A stretch of 64,000 bases of DNA from an uncultured Nitrosomonas sp. (GTDB lineage: Bacteria > Pseudomonadota > Gammaproteobacteria > Burkholderiales > Nitrosomonadaceae): assembly GCF_902826915.1 (NCBI RefSeq), contig NZ_CADEGP010000002.1, positions 16,366 to 80,365 of the forward strand, written 5' to 3'. The position numbers were made by a program, and so were the translations under genes. Shown piece by piece: positions 48,286 to 57,400 of the stretch. Below the pieces are notes generated by a model. It had not been told where the DNA came from. It worked only from the letters and a program-made list of their open reading frames with translations, and did no database searches. The first letter of the stretch is position 1; each line of letters starts with the position of its first letter.

Positions 48286-50451
48286 GTGCGCTTCTTATTC
48301 TTATCAGCTTTACTGATAATGCTAAATTCAGGTGCGTTTGCTGAGCCAAGAACACTGTCTGAATTTTACTCGCATCTTGATCAAGCAGCATCGATATTGA
48401 AAGCACAAGCCGATTTAGAAGCACAGCGATCCAACTTACTGGCTCAAGAGGCACTCAAGGGCCTAGAAGTATTTGGAGGTGTTTCCGGTGGTTTCCAAAA
48501 AAGCCCTTTTGCACGAGAACCATTTGGGCATTTTTTTGATCCCCTTGCGCGCATCGGATTGCGCTACCCTTTGCTGGGCAGTGCTGAACGACAGCAACGT
48601 GCTATTGAAGACGCAGCCACACAAGTAAGAATTGAAACTATTCGCTTAGACTGGAGCCGTCGGCTAGCAGCACTTTTTTTAGAAGAAAACTACGCAGCCT
48701 ATTGGAGCGCACAAAAAATCCTGTCGCTGACAGATGCTTACCTGCATTTGCGTAGCGAAGGCGTTGAAAATTTGTTGCGCAAGCGGCAAGAAGCAGGACT
48801 GCTGTTTAAATCAGATTACTTCGAGTTTCTTTCCGCTTTTGAGCGGGCGCAACGAACACAAGTTGAATTTTTTAACAACAGCAATCAGGCGTTAATGCGA
48901 TTAGCGCATTTAACTAATTCAACGGTGCCGCCTTTTACACCCGTCAAGCCATCTCTAGGTAAGATTGCAAGTACCGTATCGAACGAAGTCGATCAGCTTG
49001 ATCTGAGAATATTACAAACGCAAATAGATAATCTGCAAAATATTCGGGATACTCAAAATTGGCAAGGAATAGAATCTGATGTTTCAGTCACTGGTTTCGG
49101 AGGACCGGCAATTCCTCACCCATCACCGCCTGATGGGATGCAATGGGGATATGGCGGAGCGGTTGGTTTTAATTTCAGAATGCCACTCGAAATTGTCAGT
49201 TACCGAAAAAATGAGCAATCCCGATTAAATAGTCAATTGATCAGCTTGCGCGCGGATTACACACGACGGGATCAGGAGTTGCAACACGATTTTCATGCAC
49301 TACTGAGTAGCTTCCAGCAATTGGATCAACAAATCAATTTTCAGCGTACCCGCCTTGAAGCCGCGCAAGAATTAATGCGCGAAAGATATCTTCGCCTGCA
49401 AGTACTGGATGGAGATGTGATTGAACAATACCTACAAGCACTGAATGCCTATTATCGTATCGCGGTAGAAAATATCGAAGCAGAATCAGAGCACTGGAAG
49501 CTGCATATCCGCTTGCGCCAATTTATTTTATTACCGAACATACCAGCAGAAGATAATTACCCGGAAACGGACATCACTTCATTGACCGGCCCGCTGCATC
49601 AAGCAAGACAATTTCTAATACGTGGAGATAAAACAACGGCAAAACAGCGAACTGAACATGTTACACCCGTGAACATACAGTCTATTTCTGGTCCACTTGC
49701 TGCTTATGTCTGGAATTCTGAGCAATTAATGACACAAACTGGATTATGGGAAGAAAAAGAAACCCCATCATTTAATCGTTTTCTTGTTTCTCTGAATGCA
49801 CAGCAAATTTCACAAGTTGCAGAAAACCCAAAGCGCCTACAAAACTTTTTGCATGACGCTCGTCGTCACAAAAAAAAGATCGAATTACTTTTAGGTGATC
49901 CGAATTGGATTTTGCCCAAGTATCGCGATAATTTACTGCAAATTATCCGTAAACTCGCAGGCGTTAATTTCGACGGGCTGCATCTTGATATTGAACCGGA
50001 TCAACTGGAATCGGAGCTGACTGGAAGAGCAAGGTTGGAGGAATTTGTCGAAACAATTCGGCAGGTAGCAGCCATTTCTCCATGGACTGTAGGTATCAGT
50101 ATTCACCCACGTTATTTAACCAAGGAGTCATCCTTTGGTTTATGCATTCTCTGTGAACTAAGTGAGATCGAAGTGAAAGAAATTGCCGTTATGTACTATT
50201 CGATGAACATACAGGGCATTGTCACAACGCTTAAATCGGCTATGCAGCAACATCCAACACTCGTGTTCAGCCTTGCGCAAAGCTTAGAGAAGGAATTAGG
50301 TCCCGAAAACAGCTATGCACAAAAGCCGCAGCGTAATTTTATCCATGCAATGCAGCAGCTTCAGGATCAACTACAAAACGCAAACTTTGGTGGTCTCATT
50401 ATTCAATCATGGCTAGACTGGGAAAATTACCTTCATGAAAATCCGCTTTAA
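48286..50451 (+). CDS. TolC-like outer-membrane protein fused to a glycosidase-like TIM-barrel domain
   Basis: About 721 residues. A signal peptide (about 1-20, ending AFA) is followed by an outer-membrane efflux (OEP/TolC) region of long amphipathic helices with a Phe/Gly-rich beta segment (about 25-420). A linker leads to a second domain (about 468-721) containing NFDGLHLDIEPDQ near 561, the strand-4 motif of GH18-like and related TIM-barrel glycosidases, followed by SPWTVGISIHPRY and VFSLAQSLEKE strands. I prefer the GTG at 48286, which begins the signal peptide just after the GT2 stop codon; an ATG at 48256 would add 10 polar residues. It probably exports and trims or modifies the polymer made by the adjacent GT2. 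Confidence 0.72.
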   Translation: MRFLFLSALLIMLNSGAFAEPRTLSEFYSHLDQAASILKAQADLEAQRSNLLAQEALKGLEVFGGVSGGFQKSPFAREPFGHFFDPLARIGLRYPLLGSAERQQRAIEDAATQVRIETIRLDWSRRLAALFLEENYAAYWSAQKILSLTDAYLHLRSEGVENLLRKRQEAGLLFKSDYFEFLSAFERAQRTQVEFFNNSNQALMRLAHLTNSTVPPFTPVKPSLGKIASTVSNEVDQLDLRILQTQIDNLQNIRDTQNWQGIESDVSVTGFGGPAIPHPSPPDGMQWGYGGAVGFNFRMPLEIVSYRKNEQSRLNSQLISLRADYTRRDQELQHDFHALLSSFQQLDQQINFQRTRLEAAQELMRERYLRLQVLDGDVIEQYLQALNAYYRIAVENIEAESEHWKLHIRLRQFILLPNIPAEDNYPETDITSLTGPLHQARQFLIRGDKTTAKQRTEHVTPVNIQSISGPLAAYVWNSEQLMTQTGLWEEKETPSFNRFLVSLNAQQISQVAENPKRLQNFLHDARRHKKKIELLLGDPNWILPKYRDNLLQIIRKLAGVNFDGLHLDIEPDQLESELTGRARLEEFVETIRQVAAISPWTVGISIHPRYLTKESSFGLCILCELSEIEVKEIAVMYYSMNIQGIVTTLKSAMQQHPTLVFSLAQSLEKELGPENSYAQKPQRNFIHAMQQLQDQLQNANFGGLIIQSWLDWENYLHENPL

Positions 50452-51484
50452 TCAACCTGAAAATAAAGCCCCGGATATCAATCGAGGATTACGCGTTCAC
50501 TATAGTGAAGCAAAGCGCCCTGGCAGACCTTGGCGTTGGTATTCGATTGTCGTGATCTCTAGTCTCCCGATCATTTATTTGTTGGGAATAATTATCTGGG
50601 AAACAATTGCAATTGAAGCAAACGGACGCATTAGGGTCGCCAATATTTCAGTCCGTACTGCTGTTGATGGATACGTTCAACAAATATTTGTCGAACCATT
50701 ACAAACAGTTTCGGAAGGCGAGCAATTGGCTGAACTGACCAACGTACCATTACTTGATAGCCATGGCCGGTTAAAGATTGAAATTGATGCGCTAAATAAA
50801 GAAAAGCAAAAGATATCAACACAAGCCAATCAGTCGACGTCAAATTCGGCACAATTAATGAATTACGCCCAAGAACATAAAATATTTGCGCACAGACGCC
50901 TACAGCATTATGAAACATTGTTTAAGCAGGGCGCGGCTACTCAAGCCGAAATTGCTTCAGCCAAGAATCAGTATCAGAGAACACTTGAAAATATAGTGGC
51001 ACTTGAGAAAGCAGAAAATCAAGAGCAGAATCAGTCAGCTGAAATGCGCAGGATTTTAAATCAGATTAGCCAAATGCAACTCGAGTTTGAGAAGATTCAA
51101 GATCAGATACAACAACTAAGCCTTGTTGCACCCACAGGAAATGGAATAGTTACCGAGATATTTGTACAGCCTGGAGAATATTTGGGCCGTGGACAAGCAT
51201 TGCTTGAAATTATTTTCCCTGAGAAAGTATATGTTGATGCCTTTATTCCCCCCAAATACCAAGATTACGCTGTAGAAGGGCAAATTGTAATTGTAAAATT
51301 CCCCAACAAAGAAAAAACAAAGGCAAAGATAATTTCCGTTCCGGGTGTCACACAAAAAACACTGACAGAAGAAGTTAATCCGCTCGAACCAATCCGCACA
51401 GCGATACTGGCGCATCTGGAATTTATTGAGACTCCTAACAATCGACTAATCAATGGAATGCCGGTAACAATTTATTTCTATTAA
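50435..51484 (+). CDS. HlyD-family periplasmic adaptor
   Basis: The 349-residue membrane-fusion protein has a single TM helix (about 35-57), first half-lipoyl strand VRTAVDGYVQQIFVEP near 72, a long coiled-coil hairpin (about 105-220), second lipoyl half LVAPTGNGIVTEIFVQPGE near 229 and a beta-barrel domain to the end. It would bridge the GT2 at the inner membrane to the TolC-like protein. Its ATG overlaps the upstream gene by 17 bases. The layout recalls the C-terminal part of alginate Alg44, but without a PilZ domain. Confidence 0.88.
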   Translation: MKIRFNQPENKAPDINRGLRVHYSEAKRPGRPWRWYSIVVISSLPIIYLLGIIIWETIAIEANGRIRVANISVRTAVDGYVQQIFVEPLQTVSEGEQLAELTNVPLLDSHGRLKIEIDALNKEKQKISTQANQSTSNSAQLMNYAQEHKIFAHRRLQHYETLFKQGAATQAEIASAKNQYQRTLENIVALEKAENQEQNQSAEMRRILNQISQMQLEFEKIQDQIQQLSLVAPTGNGIVTEIFVQPGEYLGRGQALLEIIFPEKVYVDAFIPPKYQDYAVEGQIVIVKFPNKEKTKAKIISVPGVTQKTLTEEVNPLEPIRTAILAHLEFIETPNNRLINGMPVTIYFY

Positions 51485-51487
51485 GAA

Positions 51488-51538
51488 GTTGTTGAAAAAC
51501 GTTCTCGAAGTAGCCGATGCAGTTAGTTTTTCAACAAC
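51488..51538. terminator. 13-bp perfect inverted repeat closing the polysaccharide operon
   Basis: GTTGTTGAAAAAC (51488-51500) and GTTTTTCAACAAC (51526-51538) are perfect inverted repeats 25 bases apart, 4 bases after the adaptor stop codon. It could be a terminator for the operon, although the loop is long and no U-run follows. The arm resembles terminal repeats of some insertion sequences and small palindromic elements, so a miniature element is an alternative. Confidence 0.5.
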
Positions 51539-51584
51539 CCGTAAACCACCGCAAGAGGCAAATATAAATCTTTTTTCCTGCCAT

Positions 51585-52184
51585 CTAAGCGGACAATTTC
51601 CCATTCAATAACTCCAGCACTGCGCCTGATCCGGCATGACGAATACGCGCAACCCCGCCATTGCTGATTTTGATGCGATATAAACCAGTCACCGGTGCCT
51701 GAATTGTCTTTGCAATCAATGCGCGCATCACGCCGGCATGCGCGACGATCAGAATATGACGACCGAAATAGCGTTCGATAGCGGCTTCATAGGCTGAATA
51801 AACCCGTTGAACAAAATCGTTGAGAGGCTCAGCCCCTTGCGGTCGAGCATCCACCGGATTCTTCAAGAAAGCTTGATATTCAGACGCTCGCCCAATTTTA
51901 ACCTCATCATGACTCAATCCTTCCCATTCGCCAAATCCCACTTCCTTGAAACGCGGCTCAACTGAAACATTAATGTCATGACGTTCCCCTAAAGCATAGG
52001 AAAAGGCCTGACAACGTTGCAGCGGAGAAGTAATAATCTGCTGCCACTGATTATACTCACCAACAGCACGCCACATTTGTAACCACCCTTCCTCGCTCAA
52101 CGGATCATCCACGCCATGACCGCGATAACGACGCCCGCCGATGGGCTCACCGTGGCGGATCAAATCGATTAGAGTTTCAGTCAT
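51585..52184 (-). CDS. Histidine phosphatase family protein (alpha-ribazole-phosphatase-like)
   Basis: The 199-residue phosphoglycerate-mutase-like phosphatase has the catalytic motif LIRHGEP near residue 8 with its nucleophilic His, the PLSEEGWLQM block and a second His in ILIVAHAGVMRAL near 146. Proteins like this are often CobC (alpha-ribazole-5'-phosphate phosphatase), but no cobalamin gene is close, so the substrate is open. It is convergent with the polysaccharide operon. Confidence 0.88.
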   Translation of the reverse strand: MTETLIDLIRHGEPIGGRRYRGHGVDDPLSEEGWLQMWRAVGEYNQWQQIITSPLQRCQAFSYALGERHDINVSVEPRFKEVGFGEWEGLSHDEVKIGRASEYQAFLKNPVDARPQGAEPLNDFVQRVYSAYEAAIERYFGRHILIVAHAGVMRALIAKTIQAPVTGLYRIKISNGGVARIRHAGSGAVLELLNGKLSA

Positions 52185-52444
52185 AAAGAATGCTGGGAGG
52201 AAAAATCAGATGCAGTAGTTTAGCTGATTTATTCCGCAGGAAAAGTGAAATTGGACAATAAATCCGATCGCTTTGAATTTACCGCAATGATTAAGATAAC
52301 TTCAAGGCAGTCGATGCCAAGCAGGATCAAGAGAGAAAGTGCAGCTTATGCAGAATAAAGAGTATTTTCAGTCAATTGTTAATTTAGCAAAAAGATAAAT
52401 GATTCCTCGCCGATTTGTAGTTTTCTAATTTTCCAACCGCGCAT

Positions 52445-53278
52445 CTAATAATTTCCCACCTTAATATTCGTCCCACTAGTTTTCTTAACCACTTCCAGCG
52501 CGATATCGACATATTCGGTAAATTCCAGCGCATCCTCTTCCGCAATCGGTGTTGTCAGAACAAAATCAGCATGTTTGCGCGCTTCATACTTTCTACCTAT
52601 TTCATACAATAATTCAGCATAAAAGGCGCGCGTAATGATGTCCTGAGGAAACAGTCCGTGCGCCCGCTTGAGATGTGCGAGCGCTTTCTGGTTACTGCCA
52701 AAGCTGATTGGAAACCTCGGTAGTTTGTGATACATGCGGCCCAATGCTCGATGAGCGCCGGCATTCTCGTATCTTTCATCAAGCTCGACTACTTTCAAAA
52801 GCAAATCTTCCATCGGCCGAAGCATCCTCAGTGCATTGAACATACCGCTATCTTCAGCGATTTTCCCCATCGCAGCAGCCTTCCAGAACAACCCTCGCAC
52901 ATCATTGGCATTCAGTGCCAATGCCTGATCAGCCATGGCAATACTGCGTTCAAACCAATGGACACGGTGATATTTATCGAGCTCGAGCTGAGCACGCATA
53001 AATTTCAAGCGAGCAAGCTCTGCCAGGGCCGTCGATTCCCGGGAATCTCTTGTCAAATCACGAAACCAGTCTATGGTCTCCAACAACAGCGGCGTATCAA
53101 TGGCATACTTCCACGCTGCCAGTTCAATTTTCTGCTGATTTTCCGGAGTTAACACGGTGTAAGCACTGCGGTGCGCCAGCACCGATGATGTCAAACAAAT
53201 GAACGCAACCACTCCGCATGTAAAAAGGATCAATTCTTTTTTCAATTGCTTTAAGTTTGATTTTATGAAGTTATTCAT
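52445..53278 (-). CDS. Secreted TPR-like protein (TatT-like)
   Basis: The 277-residue precursor has a signal peptide or anchor (about 15-36, ending VLA). A helical mature part has TPR-like pairs, e.g. WFERSIAMADQALALNANDVRGLFWKAAAMG and GAHRALGRMYHKLPRFPISFGSNQKALAHLKRA (both approximate). This resembles the TRAP-transporter TatT family of trimeric TPR proteins, in which a conserved PxSFGSN-like segment occurs. No TRAP transporter genes are adjacent. Function is unknown. Confidence 0.7.
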   Translation of the reverse strand: MNNFIKSNLKQLKKELILFTCGVVAFICLTSSVLAHRSAYTVLTPENQQKIELAAWKYAIDTPLLLETIDWFRDLTRDSRESTALAELARLKFMRAQLELDKYHRVHWFERSIAMADQALALNANDVRGLFWKAAAMGKIAEDSGMFNALRMLRPMEDLLLKVVELDERYENAGAHRALGRMYHKLPRFPISFGSNQKALAHLKRAHGLFPQDIITRAFYAELLYEIGRKYEARKHADFVLTTPIAEEDALEFTEYVDIALEVVKKTSGTNIKVGNY

Positions 53279-53460
53279 GTTAAACCCTTTTTATAAACGG
53301 TTTTTTGATCGACCTGACGAAAGTAAAAATACCTGTTGTTTCAGGACGCTTACTAAATATAAGCATAGCTCCATTCAGAGCAAACTCAAATCATAAATAA
53401 CTAGGGAATTTATGCTTTTTTAAACAATCTGCTACTGCAAAACCTGAGGCGAAACTAAAA

Positions 53461-53736
53461 ATGAATATAACTAATATCTCACCCTACGGATCGCAGTTAA
53501 CCAGTGAGACAGCTAATCAATACCATGATTCCAATAATCTGCGACAAGTTCAACTATCTCACTCATCGGATGAATTTTCCACAAAACAAGTTGCATATTT
53601 TTTGAATCCCTCGTTAGGTTGCAATTTATCGCAACAAAATGACATTTTGTACCAATTGGTCACAAAGAGCGGATTTACGGTTATCAAAGGTTTCAAATCC
53701 TTTTTTAACCTTATATTCCGCCACATCTTGGGTTGA
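53461..53736 (+). CDS. Hypothetical protein
   Basis: The 91-codon frame has a plausible ribosome site (gaggcg, 10 bases before the ATG). The N-terminal half is polar and rich in Ser, Asn and Gln; the C-terminal 25 residues are hydrophobic and basic (GFKSFFNLIFRHILG). There is no recognisable domain and no signal peptide. It lies in an unusual patch before a GNAT gene. It may be real, a truncated gene or chance. Confidence 0.35.
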   Translation: MNITNISPYGSQLTSETANQYHDSNNLRQVQLSHSSDEFSTKQVAYFLNPSLGCNLSQQNDILYQLVTKSGFTVIKGFKSFFNLIFRHILG

Positions 53737-53753
53737 CGGTATACAATCAGACA

Positions 53754-54263
53754 ATGACCATACGAAAAGAGACACGAGATGATTATAGGGCTATACAGAC
53801 ACTCAATGAAGTTGCGTTTGGAAAACCAGACGAAGCCGAGTTGGTTTCAAAACTACGCCTCAATCCAAACTACATACCAGGGCTATCACTTGTTGCAGAA
53901 GAAGATGGAGAGGTTATTGGACACATTCTATTTACACCACTCGATATTTTTGATGATGTGTCTTCCCATCAATCACTCGCTTTAGCACCGATGGCGGTGC
54001 TTCCTAAACACCAAAAGAAAGGGGTGGGTTCTACACTTATTGAAGCAGGTTTTCAAAAGGCAAAAGATCTGGGATTTACATCCGTTATTGTACTCGGTCA
54101 TCCTGAATACTATCCTAAATTTGGTTTTCTACCCGCAGAACGTTTTGGTATACATCCACCTGTTGAAGAATGGCAAGGGGCATTTTTTGCAAAAGAGTTA
54201 GCGAATGACGCACTGAAAAATATTTCAGGTACAGTACGCTATTTACCAGAGTTTGGCATTTAA
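53754..54263 (+). CDS. GNAT-family N-acetyltransferase (YhbS-like)
   Basis: The 169-residue acetyl-CoA-dependent transferase has DYRAIQTLNEVAFG at the start, the core LAPMAVLPKHQKKGVGSTLIEAGFQKAKDLG with the QxxGxG/A acetyl-CoA loop near 87, and VLGHPEYYPKFGFLPAE, typical of the YhbS branch. I use the ATG at 53754, which starts the family sequence; a GTG 21 bases upstream is unlikely. Substrate unknown. Its compact, isolated setting suggests acquisition by transfer. Confidence 0.85.
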   Translation: MTIRKETRDDYRAIQTLNEVAFGKPDEAELVSKLRLNPNYIPGLSLVAEEDGEVIGHILFTPLDIFDDVSSHQSLALAPMAVLPKHQKKGVGSTLIEAGFQKAKDLGFTSVIVLGHPEYYPKFGFLPAERFGIHPPVEEWQGAFFAKELANDALKNISGTVRYLPEFGI

Positions 54264-54418
54264 GCTAACATTCCTTGCAATGTTTGAATGTTTGATTTGA
54301 TATATTCTCTATCTTTTGAGAGTTCTGAAAGCCGCTCTATCCCATCTCGCATTGCAGCGAATAAAGTTACACTTCGTTCCGTTCTGCTACACTTTCTAGG
54401 ATAATATACAAATTCAGA
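54260..54418 (-). pseudogene. Possible C-terminal remnant of an unknown gene
   Basis: On the minus strand a 52-codon open run without a proper start ends in TAA and reads as a plausible helical protein tail (e.g. RTERSVTLFAAMRDGIERL). Its stop overlaps the end of the GNAT gene by a few bases. No ribosome site or family match is apparent. It may be a stump left by the rearrangement that brought in the GNAT gene, or chance. Confidence 0.25.
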
Positions 54419-54475
54419 TCACGACCTATCTTTCAAGTCTTCATTTTCCAGCGCTGCAAGGCGGGCATGTAAACA

Positions 54476-57400
54476 ATGCAACACCAACACTCCTTACCTA
54501 AACCCGGCACCGTATCCCGCTATGCTGATTTTGACGGTTCCAGCGATGCATTATTCCTTGCACAATTAGCGCAACAGGCCAAACCCGTCACGGTCATTAC
54601 CGCCAATGCGCTTGATGCACAAAGATTATTGGAAGAAATTCCGTTCTTTGCTCCCGAATTAAGAACGCATTTACTACCCGATTGGGAAACACTGCCTTAC
54701 GATGTTTTCTCGCCCCATTATGATCTCGTCTCAGAACGGCTGGCAACCTTGTATCAAGTGATGAACAGCGCATGCGATGTGCTGATTGCGCCACTGACCA
54801 CTGCGCTCTACCGCATGCTGCCACGCGAATATCTGGCAGCGCATACTTTTTTCCTCAAGCAAGGTGAAACACTGGATATGGCGGGGTTACGCAATCAATT
54901 GACATTAGCGGGATATTCGCATGTCACGCAGGTTTTTTCACCAGGCGAATACAGCGTGCGCGGTGGCTTGATTGATTTGTTCCCGATGGGCAGCCCGCTG
55001 CCCTACCGCATCGACTTGATGGACAACGAAATTGACACCATCCGCACATTCGATGTTGATACGCAACGCAGCATCTATCCAGTCAAGGAAATTCGCCTGT
55101 TGCCAGCACGCGAATTTCCACTGGATGAAGCCGGACGCACCTGCTTCCGTGGTAATTTTCGCGAGAAATTCGAAGGCGATCCGTCAAAAAAGCAGATTTA
55201 CAAAGACATCAGCAAAGGCTTGACACCTGCAGGCATAGAATACTATCTGCCGCTGTTTTTTGAACAAACAGCAACCTTGTTTGATTATCTACCTGAAAAC
55301 GCGTTGCTCTGCTTGCATCAGGATGTTCGTCCGATCATTGATGAATTCTGGCGCGATACCCAATCGCGCTATCAATTGTTGCGTGGCGATATGGATCGGC
55401 CGCTGCTGCCACCACTGGAATTATTCTTATCCAGCGACAGCTTTTTCGGCAAGATAAAACCTTATGCGCGCGTTGAGATTCTCTCCAGTATACAAGAAAC
55501 AAAACTCACCGCAGCTAAACCAACGCTTCCGTTACCCCCCGTCCAGGTTAATCGTCACGCAGAAAATCCACTGGAAAAACTAGTGACTTTTACCAGTCGA
55601 TTCACCCAATCAGGTGGACGCATTTTACTGCTGGCGGAAAGCATGGGCCGACGCGAGCTCATTACGGAATACCTGAATCAATACGGTCTGCATCCGAACA
55701 GCTGCGAGAATTATGCACAGTTCTTGAGCAGCTCGCAGCCCTTTATGATGAGCGTCGCACCACTACACACCGGTTTTATGCACGAATCCGCGCAACTAGC
55801 CTTTATCACCGAAACCGAGCTGTATGCAACCCATGTCTATGGGCGGCGCGAACGCGAAGCACGCAAAACCACATCAACCGACAACATTCTACGCGACTTG
55901 TCAGAAATCAAACCAGGCGATCCAGTGGTGCACGAGCAGCATGGCATCGGTCGTTATCTCGGCTTGATCAGCATGGATGTCGGCGAAGGCGAATCCGGTG
56001 AGCTCAGTGAATTTCTTGCGCTGGAATACGACAGCGGCGACAAACTGTACGTACCGGTTTCACAGCTTTACCTGATTGGACGCTACAGCGGCGCAGCGCC
56101 CGAATCTGCACCACTACACAAATTAGGTAGCAATCAGTGGGACAAAGCCAAGCGCAAAGCGATGCAGCAGGTACGCGACACCGCAGCAGAATTGCTGAAC
56201 TTATACGCTCAGCGTGCGGCGCGTGAAGGTCATACCTTTACACTCAAACAACACGACTATGACGCATTCGCGGAAGGATTTGGTTTTGAGGAAACCGCGG
56301 ATCAAGCGGCAGCGATCAAAGCGGTGATTACAGATTTAACATCCGGAAAACCTATGGATCGATTGATATGTGGCGATGTCGGATTCGGCAAAACCGAGGT
56401 AGCGCTGCGCGCAGCCTTTGTCGCTGTCGCCGACGGTAAGCAAGTCGCAATCTTGGTTCCCACCACGCTGCTGGCGGAACAACATTTCCAGAATTTCTCC
56501 GATCGCTTTGGCCTAATAGCCGATCAATGGCCAGTCAAAATCGCCGAATTATCGCGTTTTCGCTCCGCCAAGGAACAAACGCAAGCAATCGCCGGTTTGG
56601 CCAAAGGCGAAATCGACATTATCATTGGCACGCACAAGCTGATTCAGAAAGACGTCCACTTCAAAAACCTAGGGCTAGTGATTATCGACGAGGAACACCG
56701 TTTTGGCGTGCGGCAAAAGGAGCAGCTAAAAAAATTGCGTGCCGAAGTTGACGTACTAACGCTGACCGCCACGCCGATTCCACGCACCCTGGCGATGTCG
56801 CTAGAAGGGTTACGCGATTTCTCCATCATCGCCACTGCACCGCAGCGCCGTTTAGCAATTCGCACGTTTGTCAGCGGATTCTCGATGGGCATCATTCGCG
56901 AAGCGTGCTTGCGCGAACTGAAACGTGGCGGGCAAATTTATTTTCTACACAACGAGGTCAGCACGATTCAATTGATGTATGAGAAACTTTCCGGTTTGCT
57001 GCCCGAAGCGCGCATCCATATCGCCCACGGACAAATGCCGGAACGCGAACTGGAACATGTAATGCGCGATTTCTATCAGCAGCGCTTCAATATCCTGCTG
57101 TGCACCACCATTATTGAAACCGGTATCGACATTCCGAGCGCCAATACCATTGTCATCAACAATGCGCACAAATTCGGCCTGGCGCAACTGCATCAATTGC
57201 GCGGCCGTGTCGGGCGTTCTCACCATCAGGCCTATGCTTACTTGCTGACGCCGCCGGAAGAATCGCTTGGCGCGCAAGCCAAAAAGCGCCTGGAAGCAAT
57301 TCAAGCGATGGAAGAATTAGGCTCCGGATTTTATCTGGCAATGCACGATCTGGAAATCCGTGGCGCCGGTGCGGTATTAAGCGAATCACAAAGCGGCGAA

